DNA of 64,000 nt from Bradyrhizobium sp. Y36 (GTDB taxonomy: Bacteria > Pseudomonadota > Alphaproteobacteria > Rhizobiales > Xanthobacteraceae): positions 62,001 to 126,000 of the forward strand of contig NZ_NWTI01000008.1 of the NCBI RefSeq assembly GCF_002531575.1, read 5' to 3'. The notes beneath the pieces are model-generated. The model did not search any database. It saw nothing but the letters and a program-made list of their open reading frames with translations, and was not told the DNA's origin. Every line of letters starts with the position of its first letter. Position 1 is the stretch's first letter. The position numbers and the translations under genes were made by a program. Positions 1 through 7,775 of the stretch are shown in pieces.

Positions 1-655
1 CCGGGAAGCGGAAGAACGGCGAGGGCGAGATACCGCCGAGCGCCCACTTCACCGCGGACAGGCCCTTCTCGATCTCTTCCTTGCGCTGCGCCTCGGTCAG
101 CTTCTTGTTGTTGAGGTTGGCGTGCGACCAGGTGTGGGTGCCCACGGTGTGGCCGGCCGCATAGACCTGCTTCAGGATCTCCGGCTCGTAGGTCGCGTGC
201 TTGCCGATCGAGAAGAAGATTCCGGTGGTGCATTCATCGGCGAGCGCCTTCAGCACCGCGGGCGTGTTCTTCGGCCAGGGGCCGTCGTCGAAGGTCAGCA
301 CGACCTCCTTGTCGCGCAGGAAATCGAGCTCCTTGAAATGCTCGAAGCCGAAGCCGGGACCGCCCGTGGTATCGATCTCGACGGTACGGGCAACGCCGAG
401 CGCGCCCGGCGTGTTGCAGGCGGCGCGCGCCGGCTGTGGCGCCTGTTGCGGCGGGGGCGGATTGACGAAGCCTGCAGGCGCGGCGGCTGCCGCGGGAGCG
501 GCTGCAGGAGTTGCAGCCGGCGTTGTGGCGGCCGGCGTCGCCGCCGGTGCGGCTTGCGTCGCGGCTGCGGGCTTCGCCGGAGTCTGCGACCATGCTGCGC
601 CGGTCATTGCAACCGACATCGCGCTTGCCAAAATCAGTCCTGCCGCCACACGCAT
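1..655 (-). CDS. Polysaccharide deacetylase (NodB-type), C-terminus beyond window
   Basis: The gene reads leftward and leaves the window before its stop, so 218 N-terminal residues are visible. A signal peptide (about residues 1-23, ending AWSQ) is followed by a long Ala/Pro/Thr-rich linker to about residue 78. The NodB-type domain then starts, with the metal and catalytic motif TFDDGP at residues 121-126 and the second metal motif HTWSH at 174-178. Family members remove N-acetyl groups from polysaccharides or peptidoglycan, and the signal peptide puts this one outside the cytoplasm. The substrate cannot be told. The linker suggests the domain is held at a distance from the membrane or wall. 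Confidence 0.9.
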   Translation of the reverse strand, partial: MRVAAGLILASAMSVAMTGAAWSQTPAKPAAATQAAPAATPAATTPAATPAAAPAAAAAPAGFVNPPPPQQAPQPARAACNTPGALGVARTVEIDTTGGPGFGFEHFKELDFLRDKEVVLTFDDGPWPKNTPAVLKALADECTTGIFFSIGKHATYEPEILKQVYAAGHTVGTHTWSHANLNNKKLTEAQRKEEIEKGLSAVKWALGGISPSPFFRFP

Positions 656-822
656 GGTGTTGTCCTCGAGATTGATCCCGTTGTTCCGCCGCGGCTTTTC
701 GCCTCCGGCCAAACCGTCCTGCCCCAAACGATCCTAGCCTAGATGGTGGGCCATCGCCATTGCAACGGCTGTTTGGCACCTCGCCACAATTGTGCCCAGC
801 CCGATGGGGCGGCATGTGAGCG

Positions 823-1392
823 TCAACTGTCGGCCAGCGCCCTCGCAATAGCCGTCTTGATCCGCGTGTCGGCCGGCTCGATCGCGGACGGAAAGACGTC
901 GGCGATATAGCCGTCGCGGCCGATCAGGTATTTGTGGAAGTTCCAGCGCGGAACTTCCCGCGGTCGCGCCTCGGCGGCCCATTTGTAGAAGGGGTGCGCC
1001 TTCGCGCCGACCACGACCGCCTTGGCCGTGATCGGAAAGGTAACACCATATTGGTGGTGCGCCGTCTGCGTGATCTCGCTGCTGCCGCCCGGCTCCTGGC
1101 CGCCGAAATCATTCGAGGGCACGCCGATCACGGTGAGGCCGCGTTCGCGAAACTCGTTCCAGATCTCCTGGAGGCCGGCATATTGCGGCGTGTAGCCACA
1201 CAGCGAGGCGGTGTTGACCACCAGCAGCGGCTTGCCGGTGAACGCGGCGAGGCGGATGTCGTCGCCGGACAAGGCGGGGAAGGAAAAGGCATAGGCCGGG
1301 ATCCGGCTCATGCCGCCCTCGGCGAAAGCACGCGTTGCCGGCGCCAGCGTGCCGGCCAGCATCGCGGTGAGCATGATCCTGCGATTCATCAT
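823..1392 (-). CDS. Glutathione peroxidase family protein, exported
   Basis: 189 residues. The N-terminus (MMNRRIMLTAMLAG, then a hydrophobic run to about residue 24) looks like an export signal with a twin arginine. The thioredoxin-fold domain carries the peroxidatic site with Cys65 in NTASLCGYTPQY, Gln99 in SNDFGGQEPG and Trp150-Asn151 in WNFHKYL. These are the expected catalytic residues of a non-selenium glutathione or thioredoxin-dependent peroxidase. It probably reduces hydroperoxides in the periplasm. Upstream of the start there is a G-rich Shine-Dalgarno (GGGGGA). It lies tail to head after the larger transpeptidase gene but with a gap, so an operon is not evident. Confidence 0.9.
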   Translation of the reverse strand: MMNRRIMLTAMLAGTLAPATRAFAEGGMSRIPAYAFSFPALSGDDIRLAAFTGKPLLVVNTASLCGYTPQYAGLQEIWNEFRERGLTVIGVPSNDFGGQEPGGSSEITQTAHHQYGVTFPITAKAVVVGAKAHPFYKWAAEARPREVPRWNFHKYLIGRDGYIADVFPSAIEPADTRIKTAIARALADS

Positions 1393-1484
1393 GACGGAGT
1401 CCCCCGAAATGATCCCGGGGGCATATTACTCCGTGGCCGCGCAGCGCCTCGTCAACACCGCGTTATCCGGCGCCGGTCAAGCGG

Positions 1485-3176
1485 CTAGTACAGGCGGACG
1501 ATGAAGTCGGTGCCTTCGCCGGTCTCGCCCTGGTTGATGCCCTGGTCGGAGATGATGATGGAGCCGCCCGACGTCAACATCTCGTTGATCTTCGCCAGGG
1601 TGTCGGCGGGGATCGAGATGCGGTCGAGGGCTGCAGCCGGGCTGTCCGGCGTGACCACGGGCTTGGCAACAACGGGCTTGGCGGCCACGGGGATCACGAC
1701 AGCGCCACCCTTGCGGCGCGTGAGGCGGTTGTCGTCCTCGCGTGCCGCGGAACGGGCGGAGACGGGCAGCGACACCACCGACCAACGCAGCGCATTGGAA
1801 TCGGTCTTGTCGAGCTCGGCAGTGAAGATATGCGTGCCGAGCGGCCGGTCGCTCGTGGCGATCGTGACCGGGACCTCGAACAGCGGCGCAAAATTCTGCC
1901 GTACGTAGAGCTTGGAATCCTTGCGGCTGATGAAGACGGCGATCTGGCCGGCCCGCTTGGGCGCTTCCGGCTTTGCGGCCGGCGCCGGCTCGGCGAGGCG
2001 GCTCTCGTCCTTCTTCGACTCCGGCGCGGTGGCGAGGGCCGGTGCAGCCGGCTTCTTCGCGGCCTCGGCCGCTTCAGTCTTCGCAGCGTCGGGCTTTGCA
2101 GATTCGGACTTGGCAGTTTCGGACTTTGCAGCTTCGGTTTTTGCGGGCTCGGACTGCGCGGCTTCAGGTCTGGCCGGTTCAGTCTTGGCGGCTTCGAGCT
2201 TGTCGGCTTGAGCCGGGTTCGCCGCGTCGCTTGCCTCGGCAGTCTTTGTCTCGGACTTGGCCGGCGATTCAATCTTGTCGGTTGAAGCTGCCGCTTCCTC
2301 ATGGGCCGCCGCGTTGCCCGTGGTCACGTCCGACATCACGGTGTGGCCGACGGAGGCGCGCAGCTCGAGCACGCCGTCGGCGCTGGCAGTCTTCGTTTCG
2401 ATCGGCTTGGTTTCGATCGGCTTGGTTTCGGCGGCTTTGGTGTCCGCGGCGCCCTTGTCGGCCTTGTCGCCGACATTGCTCTGCGGCTCGAGGCTGGCGG
2501 CGGGCTGCGGCGGCACGCGCGTCGAGGCGAGCAGGGGATGGGAGAAGCTGTGCGGCGTCATCTCGCCGGGTGCGACGATGACGCGCGCGCCCATCTTGGT
2601 CCAATTCCACATCTTCATCGCGAACGATATCGGCATGCGGATGCAGCCGTGCGAGGCCGGATAGCCCGGGAGCACGCCGGCATGCATGGCAACGCCGGAC
2701 CAGGTGATCCGCTGCATATACGGCATCGGCGCGCCGCTATAGATGTTGGAGTGGTGGAATTTGTGCTTCTGGATGACGCTGAACACACCCATCGGCGTCG
2801 AATGGCCCTTCATGCCCGTCGACACCGGCGATTCCGCGAACACGCCGTTGCTGTCGTAGACGGTGACCCTCTGCCGTTCGATCGAGACGACGATGACCAG
2901 CGGCCCCTGGGGCTTGGTGCCGGCTTCCTTCTCGGCGACGACCTCTTTCTTGCCGGTCGCGCTGCGCTTCTGCGGCTTCTGGCGCGGTATCTCGGGATGC
3001 CGGTCCTGCCGGGCGTAGTACGATCCGTCGGAATAATCCGTCCAATAATAGAATGCTGCGTCTGCCTGGCTCGTCGCGCCGATCGCACCCGCCGCCGTCA
3101 AAATGGCGACCTGCCAAAGCCGCGCCGGCTTGGCAGCAAAACCCGACCCGTTCACGCTGTTCATCCTCGAATCCAT
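1485..3176 (-). CDS. L,D-transpeptidase (YkuD) with long Ala/Lys/Glu repeat linker and degenerate second YkuD-like half
   Basis: 563 residues, about twice the size of a simple YkuD enzyme. An N-terminal hydrophobic export segment (about 19-40) precedes a complete YkuD domain (about 92-205) with catalytic His165 and Cys178 in the motif MHAGVLPGYPASHGCIRM. Residues about 235-405 are low-complexity, built on imperfect AK(T/S)E-type repeats. Residues about 410-470 (IAVFISRKDSKLYV ... PLGTHIFTA) resemble the start of the N-terminal YkuD domain (IVVSIERQRVTVYD ... PMGVFSVI), but no HGC motif follows. The enzyme should cross-link peptidoglycan or attach proteins to it. It is divergent from the CreA gene. 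An alternative start is Met5. Confidence 0.88.
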   Translation of the reverse strand: MDSRMNSVNGSGFAAKPARLWQVAILTAAGAIGATSQADAAFYYWTDYSDGSYYARQDRHPEIPRQKPQKRSATGKKEVVAEKEAGTKPQGPLVIVVSIERQRVTVYDSNGVFAESPVSTGMKGHSTPMGVFSVIQKHKFHHSNIYSGAPMPYMQRITWSGVAMHAGVLPGYPASHGCIRMPISFAMKMWNWTKMGARVIVAPGEMTPHSFSHPLLASTRVPPQPAASLEPQSNVGDKADKGAADTKAAETKPIETKPIETKTASADGVLELRASVGHTVMSDVTTGNAAAHEEAAASTDKIESPAKSETKTAEASDAANPAQADKLEAAKTEPARPEAAQSEPAKTEAAKSETAKSESAKPDAAKTEAAEAAKKPAAPALATAPESKKDESRLAEPAPAAKPEAPKRAGQIAVFISRKDSKLYVRQNFAPLFEVPVTIATSDRPLGTHIFTAELDKTDSNALRWSVVSLPVSARSAAREDDNRLTRRKGGAVVIPVAAKPVVAKPVVTPDSPAAALDRISIPADTLAKINEMLTSGGSIIISDQGINQGETGEGTDFIVRLY

Positions 3177-3371
3177 AATCCAAATCAGACGTTAGTGTCG
3201 CAGAGGGGATACGCGTTCACCAGCAGGGCGGTTCTGCGGTCAGCTACTTTTGTCCAACTCGTAACAAAAAAGCCTCACGGAGCGGTAAACGGCGGCCGCG
3301 CCCGCCTGCCGTCGTCTTCCTGAGTGGTCGGGCGATGCCTATGTTGTGGGGACTTGCTACCGGAGAACTTC

Positions 3372-3920
3372 ATGTCATCTCGTTTCCTCGGTCTTTCCAG
3401 CATCCGCTTGAAAGGCTTTGCTTTCTTCCTCCTGGCTCTGGCCCTGCCGACGGCGTCCGCTCAGGCTGCCGACGAGCCCGATCTGATCTTCCGCCGCTCC
3501 ACGGTGTTCAAATGGATGAGCCCGAACGACAAGCTCGCGACCTATGGTCTTGATGACCCCGAGGTCGAGGGCGTCGCCTGTCACTTCACGGTGCCGGAGA
3601 AGGGCGGCTTCAAGGGCTGGCTGGGCCTTGCCGAGGAGGTCTCGGACATCTCGCTGGCCTGCCGCCAGGTCGGGCCGATCAAGTTCAAGACCAAGATGGA
3701 GCAGGGCGACGACATGTTCCGCCGGCGCCGCTCGCTGTTCTTCAAGAAGATGCAGATCGTGCGCGGCTGTGACGCCAAGCGCAACGTGCTGGTCTACATG
3801 GTCTATTCGGACAGGCTGATCGAGGGCTCACCGAAGAACTCGACCTCGACCGTGCCGATCATGCCGTGGGGACCGGCGGACGCGAACGTTCAGAAATGCG
3901 GCGAGTTCTTCACGGATTGA
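3372..3920 (+). CDS. creA: CreA family protein, periplasmic
   Basis: The start at 3372 is chosen because GGAG lies seven bases upstream and the protein then opens with a normal signal peptide (LKGFAFFLLALALPTASAQA). The mature part matches the CreA family: VACHFTVPEKGGFKGWLGLAEE, then DISLACRQVGPI, FKKMQIVRGCD and a C-terminal MPWG. It has four Cys, of a kind that usually pairs in the periplasm. CreA is widespread in proteobacteria with no settled biochemical role. About 182 residues. It is divergent from the L,D-transpeptidase gene, with about 195 bases between the two starts. Confidence 0.85.
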   Translation: MSSRFLGLSSIRLKGFAFFLLALALPTASAQAADEPDLIFRRSTVFKWMSPNDKLATYGLDDPEVEGVACHFTVPEKGGFKGWLGLAEEVSDISLACRQVGPIKFKTKMEQGDDMFRRRRSLFFKKMQIVRGCDAKRNVLVYMVYSDRLIEGSPKNSTSTVPIMPWGPADANVQKCGEFFTD

Positions 3921-3932
3921 TGCGATTTCGGT

Positions 3933-4142
3933 TCACTCGATCACAACAGCGCGGCTGGCCTGCGGTTTGACAAGATGCGAGCCGGTCAGCCGCACGAATG
4001 CCTGTGGCGCCGCCTCGAAGCCGCGCCCGGACTGCAGCGACATCGCGCCGGCCGAGGCGACGTGGCTGGGTCGTTGAACTCTGCGGTCCGTCGGTTGGTC
4101 CGTCTCGCGCGGCGTTGCGCGATCCTGCGTTGTCATGGCCAC
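3933..4142 (-). CDS. Possible small hypothetical protein (69 aa)
   Basis: A 69-residue reading frame, polar and Arg/Gln rich, with no recognised domain. A GAGGGGT Shine-Dalgarno-like sequence lies a few bases before the ATG. That is the main argument for it, since it occupies a stretch that otherwise has no gene. It reads toward the end of creA and stops 13 bases from it. It could be spurious. Confidence 0.3.
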   Translation of the reverse strand: MAMTTQDRATPRETDQPTDRRVQRPSHVASAGAMSLQSGRGFEAAPQAFVRLTGSHLVKPQASRAVVIE

Positions 4143-4552
4143 CCCTCAACTGAATGCGTCCGGTGATTCCGGCGTCTCGGATTCGATGGCTTGGGTCGCA
4201 GCCGCAGCGCCCCCGGTTCGACAGGACCCAGCCTTCGTTCGTCACTCTCTTCAGCAGACAAACGTAAAATGCGTGTGAAGCACGCAAGGCGGGACCGTGA
4301 CGGCGGCGACGGAGGAGGCGGTCGCGCAGCCGAACCGGAACCTGGCAGGCCGCGTTGAGCGGCGGCCAGACCGGATTGAAATGATTGGCAGTTTTCGAGA
4401 ATTGTGTCGTCGGCTCGGACCGGACGAAACAATTCTCACGCAAGATGAAACCATTTTGCACTTTTGGCGCATCACGCGCGAAACCGCCCATGGTTATCAG
4501 CTTCACAACGACGACGGCGGCCTCGCCGGCCACGGAATTCGGAGACAAGACC
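4143..4552. other. Intergenic stretch without a convincing gene
   Basis: About 400 bases between the small leftward frame and the small exported protein at 4553. Several open frames cross it on both strands, but none has a start signal, family motif or plausible composition. Bases 4427-4480 are locally A/T-rich and may hold the promoter of the downstream gene. I see no repeat or RNA gene. Confidence 0.4.
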
Positions 4553-4717
4553 ATGCGCGCGCTCAGCTTCATCCTTGCTTTCGGCTTCGTGATCGTCGGC
4601 TCCTCGTTCGCGGGTGCGCCCGACGGCAATCTTCCCGGCGTCGGCACCTTCCAGTACAGCGGCTCGCCGATCACGACCGCGAGCTCGCAGCCGATCGTGG
4701 TTGCCGCGCGCTTCTGA
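4553..4717 (+). CDS. Small exported hypothetical protein (54 aa)
   Basis: Begins MRALSFILAFGFVIVGSSFA, a clean signal peptide, and leaves a mature peptide of only about 33 residues rich in Gly, Ser, Thr and Pro. GGAG lies about nine bases before the ATG. No family is recognised. It may be co-transcribed with the next small exported gene 34 bases downstream. Confidence 0.6.
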   Translation: MRALSFILAFGFVIVGSSFAGAPDGNLPGVGTFQYSGSPITTASSQPIVVAARF

Positions 4718-4751
4718 TCGACAACAAGAAAATCAGCCGATAAAGGCCGTC

Positions 4752-5117
4752 ATGCTCGTCCGATCTTGCGCCGCTGCGTTCGTAACCCTTCTGACGATCA
4801 GTGCCGCCGAGGCGCAGGTGCGCGCGCCCTCGCGGTTACCGGATCCCCGCAGCGAGTTCGTGCGTCAGTGCGCGCCGCGGATGATTGGACGGTGGGAACA
4901 TCCCGAGGAAGTCTGCGGCTGCCTGCACGATCACGCCGCAGCCGCGGTAGAGGATCGCGACCTGCGCGAGGCGCTGTTGCGCGGCATCAGCGAGACCGGT
5001 GTGCCCACGATCGAGACCGACTGGGTGCCGGCTTCCAAGCAAAGCGAGATCGGTCCGACCTTCACCAAGATCGCCAAGCCGACCCTGCAGTGCATGTTCG
5101 ACCCGGCGAAGCAGTAG
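4752..5117 (+). CDS. Exported hypothetical protein (121 aa)
   Basis: The start is set at Met 4752, where a signal peptide begins (MLVRSCAAAFVTLLTISAAEAQ). The mature domain of about 99 residues has four Cys, two close together in EEVCGCLHD and others in VRQCAPR and LQCMFDP. This suggests a disulfide-stabilised periplasmic protein. The pattern (a Cys-x-Cys followed by a helix, and a later C-terminal Cys) is common in small alphaproteobacterial exported proteins of unknown role. It is convergent with the next gene and the stops abut at 5117/5118. Confidence 0.7.
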   Translation: MLVRSCAAAFVTLLTISAAEAQVRAPSRLPDPRSEFVRQCAPRMIGRWEHPEEVCGCLHDHAAAAVEDRDLREALLRGISETGVPTIETDWVPASKQSEIGPTFTKIAKPTLQCMFDPAKQ

Positions 5118-5363
5118 TTACTTCGTCTTCGGACCGTAGCGCTGCACGCAAGTGGCGGTGCGCACGACACCTTTGTCGGACATCCGCGCCCCACGCACTT
5201 CCTTGACCTGTCCGGCGGGACAGGTTCCGTCATCCACCTGAATGCGCTGCCCCAGCTTGAGGTCGACGATGTCCTGCTCGCGTCCGACCGTGGCGGCATG
5301 CGCCGTCGCGGCAAGCGCGAGGGTGATCAGGAACGTGAGGCAGGTCGTGCGGCGCAGCGGCAT
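5118..5363 (-). CDS. Small exported protein, DUF6719-like (81 aa)
   Basis: Signal peptide MPLRRTTCLTFLITLALAATAHA, then a compact domain containing DIVDLKLGQRIQVDDGTCPAGQVKEV and RTATCVQRYGP. The two Cys may form one disulfide. I recall this arrangement (a 'D.C..GQ.K.V.G..' core) from a small family in Bradyrhizobium annotated DUF6719, but I am not certain of the number. Function unknown, location periplasmic. It is convergent with the preceding gene. Confidence 0.65.
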   Translation of the reverse strand: MPLRRTTCLTFLITLALAATAHAATVGREQDIVDLKLGQRIQVDDGTCPAGQVKEVRGARMSDKGVVRTATCVQRYGPKTK

Positions 5364-5430
5364 GGTGAGAGATCTCGGCGGTGATGCCGCAATGTAGGCA
5401 TCGGCTCGCGATTCTCATAGTGAACGTTCG

Positions 5431-6921
5431 TTATGCCCGCCGCGCCGACTTGTTCCGGGTGCGCAAGGCTGCGCGCGATTCTCGCGCCAGCCGTTCCGCG
5501 GAAGCGACGAGCAGTGGAACCGCATGCCCGGAAAATCCCAGCACGTAGCCGGGCAGAGGGGGCGCGCGCGAATAGGTGTCGGCCAGGAGCCAGCCTTCCG
5601 CGCCGGCGGCCTGCCTGGCCCGCGCGGCCACCGACGGATCGACCGAGGGGGCGAACCGCGCGACCAGATGCAGGCCCTGTGACGGCACCGGCACAGACAG
5701 CGCGCCATCGGATGCAGCCTCCAGCGTTTCGGCCAGCGCGTCACGTGCCTCGCGATAGAGCTTTCGCACGCGCTTGAGATTTGCCGCGAACGCGCCCGAA
5801 TTGAGCATGTCGGCCACCGCGCCTTCCATCAGCGTGCCGGGGAAGCGGTCGAGCGCTGCGCGCGCGGCCGTCACATCAGCAATGAGGCGTTCGGGCAGGG
5901 CGCAATAGCCGATGCGCAGGCCCGGAAACAGCGTCTTGGCGAATGTGCCGAGATAGATCACGCGCTGGAGACGGTCGATCCCCGCGAGCGACATCAGCGG
6001 TGCGCCGTCATAACGAAACTCGCTGTCGTAGTCGTCCTCCAGCACGAAGGCGCCGGCCTGCCTGGCCCAGTCCAGCAGCTCCAGCCGCCGCGGCATCGAC
6101 ATCTGCACGCCCAGCGGAAACTGGTGCGACGGCGTGACATAGGCCGCGCGTGCGTTGGGGGCTGCGGTGCGCCCTTTGGCGACGCGCATGCCGTGCTCGT
6201 CGACAGGAACGGGCACGGCGCGGTAGCCGCAATGCGCGATGGTTTTTCGCGCGATCGGATAGCCGGGATCTTCGCACCAGACCTGGTCGCCCGCCTTGAG
6301 GATCGCGCTCAGCACGAGACGCAGCGCGTGCAGTGTGCCTGACGTAATCACGATCTGATCGGGATCGCAGCGCAGCCCGCGCGCTGACAATAGATGATCG
6401 GCGATCGCCGCGCGCAGCTCGCGGCTGCCGCGCGGATCACCGTAATGCAGATGTTCGGCCCCGAAGGCGCGCATGCGCCGGCCGACGAAGGCGCGAAAGC
6501 GCTGCACGGCGCGTTCGTCGATATGGGTGCAGCCGAGCGCGAAAGCGCCCTGTCGCGGCGCATCGACCGCCACCTTCGGCTTGCCAGGCGCCGCCGTGCG
6601 CGCAGGGATACGCGCAGCGACGAAGGTGCCGGAGCCGACTTTGGCCTCGGCAAAGCCGTCGGCGATCAGGCGTTCATAGGCGATCACGACGGCGTTGCGC
6701 CGGAAGCCGGTCTGCTTCGCCAGCGTGCGCGACGGCGGCAGCGGTTCGCCAGGCTTGACCAGGCTGGAGACGATCATCTCGCATAGCGCCTGATAGAGCC
6801 GGTGCGCAGCGGAGGCGCCGGCGGTGACGTGCGGGCCCCTGAGATCGAGCGGCAGCTCGGTCTTTGCCGGCAAGGAAGCTTTGGCCGCTGAGGGCAGGGA
6901 ATTGGTCGGAATTTTTCGCAT
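5431..6921 (-). CDS. MocR-type regulator: GntR helix-turn-helix fused to aminotransferase class I domain
   Basis: 496 residues from the ATG at 6921, chosen because the family's N-terminal region begins there. A GntR winged helix (about 35-100: LYQALCEMIVSSLVKPGEPLPPSRTLAKQTGFRRNAVVIAYERL) is joined to a fold-type I aminotransferase domain. The PLP lysine is in GTFAKTLFPGLRIGY. MocR proteins such as PdxR sense PLP or amino-sugar/amino-acid ligands and usually control a divergent neighbour. Here the divergent neighbour is a pyridoxamine-phosphate-oxidase-like gene starting 74 bases away, so a role in vitamin B6 homeostasis is a reasonable inference. Enzymatic activity is not expected. Confidence 0.9.
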   Translation of the reverse strand: MRKIPTNSLPSAAKASLPAKTELPLDLRGPHVTAGASAAHRLYQALCEMIVSSLVKPGEPLPPSRTLAKQTGFRRNAVVIAYERLIADGFAEAKVGSGTFVAARIPARTAAPGKPKVAVDAPRQGAFALGCTHIDERAVQRFRAFVGRRMRAFGAEHLHYGDPRGSRELRAAIADHLLSARGLRCDPDQIVITSGTLHALRLVLSAILKAGDQVWCEDPGYPIARKTIAHCGYRAVPVPVDEHGMRVAKGRTAAPNARAAYVTPSHQFPLGVQMSMPRRLELLDWARQAGAFVLEDDYDSEFRYDGAPLMSLAGIDRLQRVIYLGTFAKTLFPGLRIGYCALPERLIADVTAARAALDRFPGTLMEGAVADMLNSGAFAANLKRVRKLYREARDALAETLEAASDGALSVPVPSQGLHLVARFAPSVDPSVAARARQAAGAEGWLLADTYSRAPPLPGYVLGFSGHAVPLLVASAERLARESRAALRTRNKSARRA

Positions 6922-6995
6922 GGAATTGGAACTATCGCAGACCAAAGACGAAGCTACAACTGCTCCGGATCTTTCCAATCCGATCAGGAGCAGCC
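6922..6995. promoter_or_regulatory. Divergent control region between MocR regulator and PNPOx-like gene
   Basis: Only 74 bases separate the two divergent start codons, so both promoters and any MocR operator must sit here or overlap the genes. MocR operators are usually short direct repeats. I could not identify a certain pair by eye. Confidence 0.5.
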
Positions 6996-7721
6996 GTGAG
7001 CCAGGCCGAGACCACCAATTCCTATCCGACCTCAGCGCGCAACCAGGTGAAGCGCCGGCACGACCGCGGCTTCTACGATCACGAGACCGTTCATCGCATC
7101 CTGGACTCCTCGATGCTTTGCCACGTCTCCTACGTGATCGACGGCCAGCCCTATTGCACGCCGACCTTCTTCTGGCGCGAGGGCACGAAACTGTACTGGC
7201 ACGGCTCGAGCGCCAGCCGCATGCTGCGCAACCAGACCAAAGGCGAGCGGGTGTGCCTGACGGTTGCCCATCTCGACAGCCTCGTGCTGGCACGCTGCGG
7301 TTTCAATCACTCCGCCGACTACCGTGCGGTGATGGCGTTCGGCACCGCCTATCTCGTCACCGACCCCGAGGAGAAAGAGCGCGCGGTGATCGCGATGGTC
7401 GACCGCTTCTTTCCGGATCGCACCGCAAGCCTTCGGGCCAGCAACACGCAGGAGATCAAGGCGACCTCCTTCATCGCGATGGAGATCGAGGAGGCCTCGG
7501 CCAAGGTCCGCGCCAAGGGTGTGGCCGACGACGATGAGGACTACGAATTGCCGATCTATGCCGAGCGCATCCCGGTGCGCACGGTGCTCGGCGCGCCGGA
7601 GCCGTGTCCGCGCCTGCTCGACGGGGTGACGCGCCCTGCGACGCTGAATGGCTATTCGGAAGGCCGTCTGCTCGAAGATGCATTGCGGGATGCATATTTT
7701 GTGGAGTACCCGAACGGCTGA
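6996..7721 (+). CDS. Pyridoxamine 5'-phosphate oxidase fold flavin-binding protein
   Basis: The start is the GTG at 6996, with AGGAG five bases upstream. The first codons give VSQAETTNSYP. 241 residues. The split-barrel domain is seen in RILDSSMLCHVSYVIDGQPYCTPT, then WHGSSASRMLRNQ, VCLTVAHLDSLVLAR and RAVMAFGTAYLV, which is the NimA/PNPOx-like pattern of FMN- or F420-binding proteins. It is not a canonical PdxH, which has a different C-terminal motif. Its position divergent from a MocR regulator suggests that the regulator controls it and that its ligand or substrate is a B6 vitamer or other small cofactor. Confidence 0.85.
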   Translation: MSQAETTNSYPTSARNQVKRRHDRGFYDHETVHRILDSSMLCHVSYVIDGQPYCTPTFFWREGTKLYWHGSSASRMLRNQTKGERVCLTVAHLDSLVLARCGFNHSADYRAVMAFGTAYLVTDPEEKERAVIAMVDRFFPDRTASLRASNTQEIKATSFIAMEIEEASAKVRAKGVADDDEDYELPIYAERIPVRTVLGAPEPCPRLLDGVTRPATLNGYSEGRLLEDALRDAYFVEYPNG

Positions 7722-7775
7722 AATCGGTTAGCTTGCGCACTCCTTGGAAACCGTTGGAATGCCTGGAGTTGCCTG

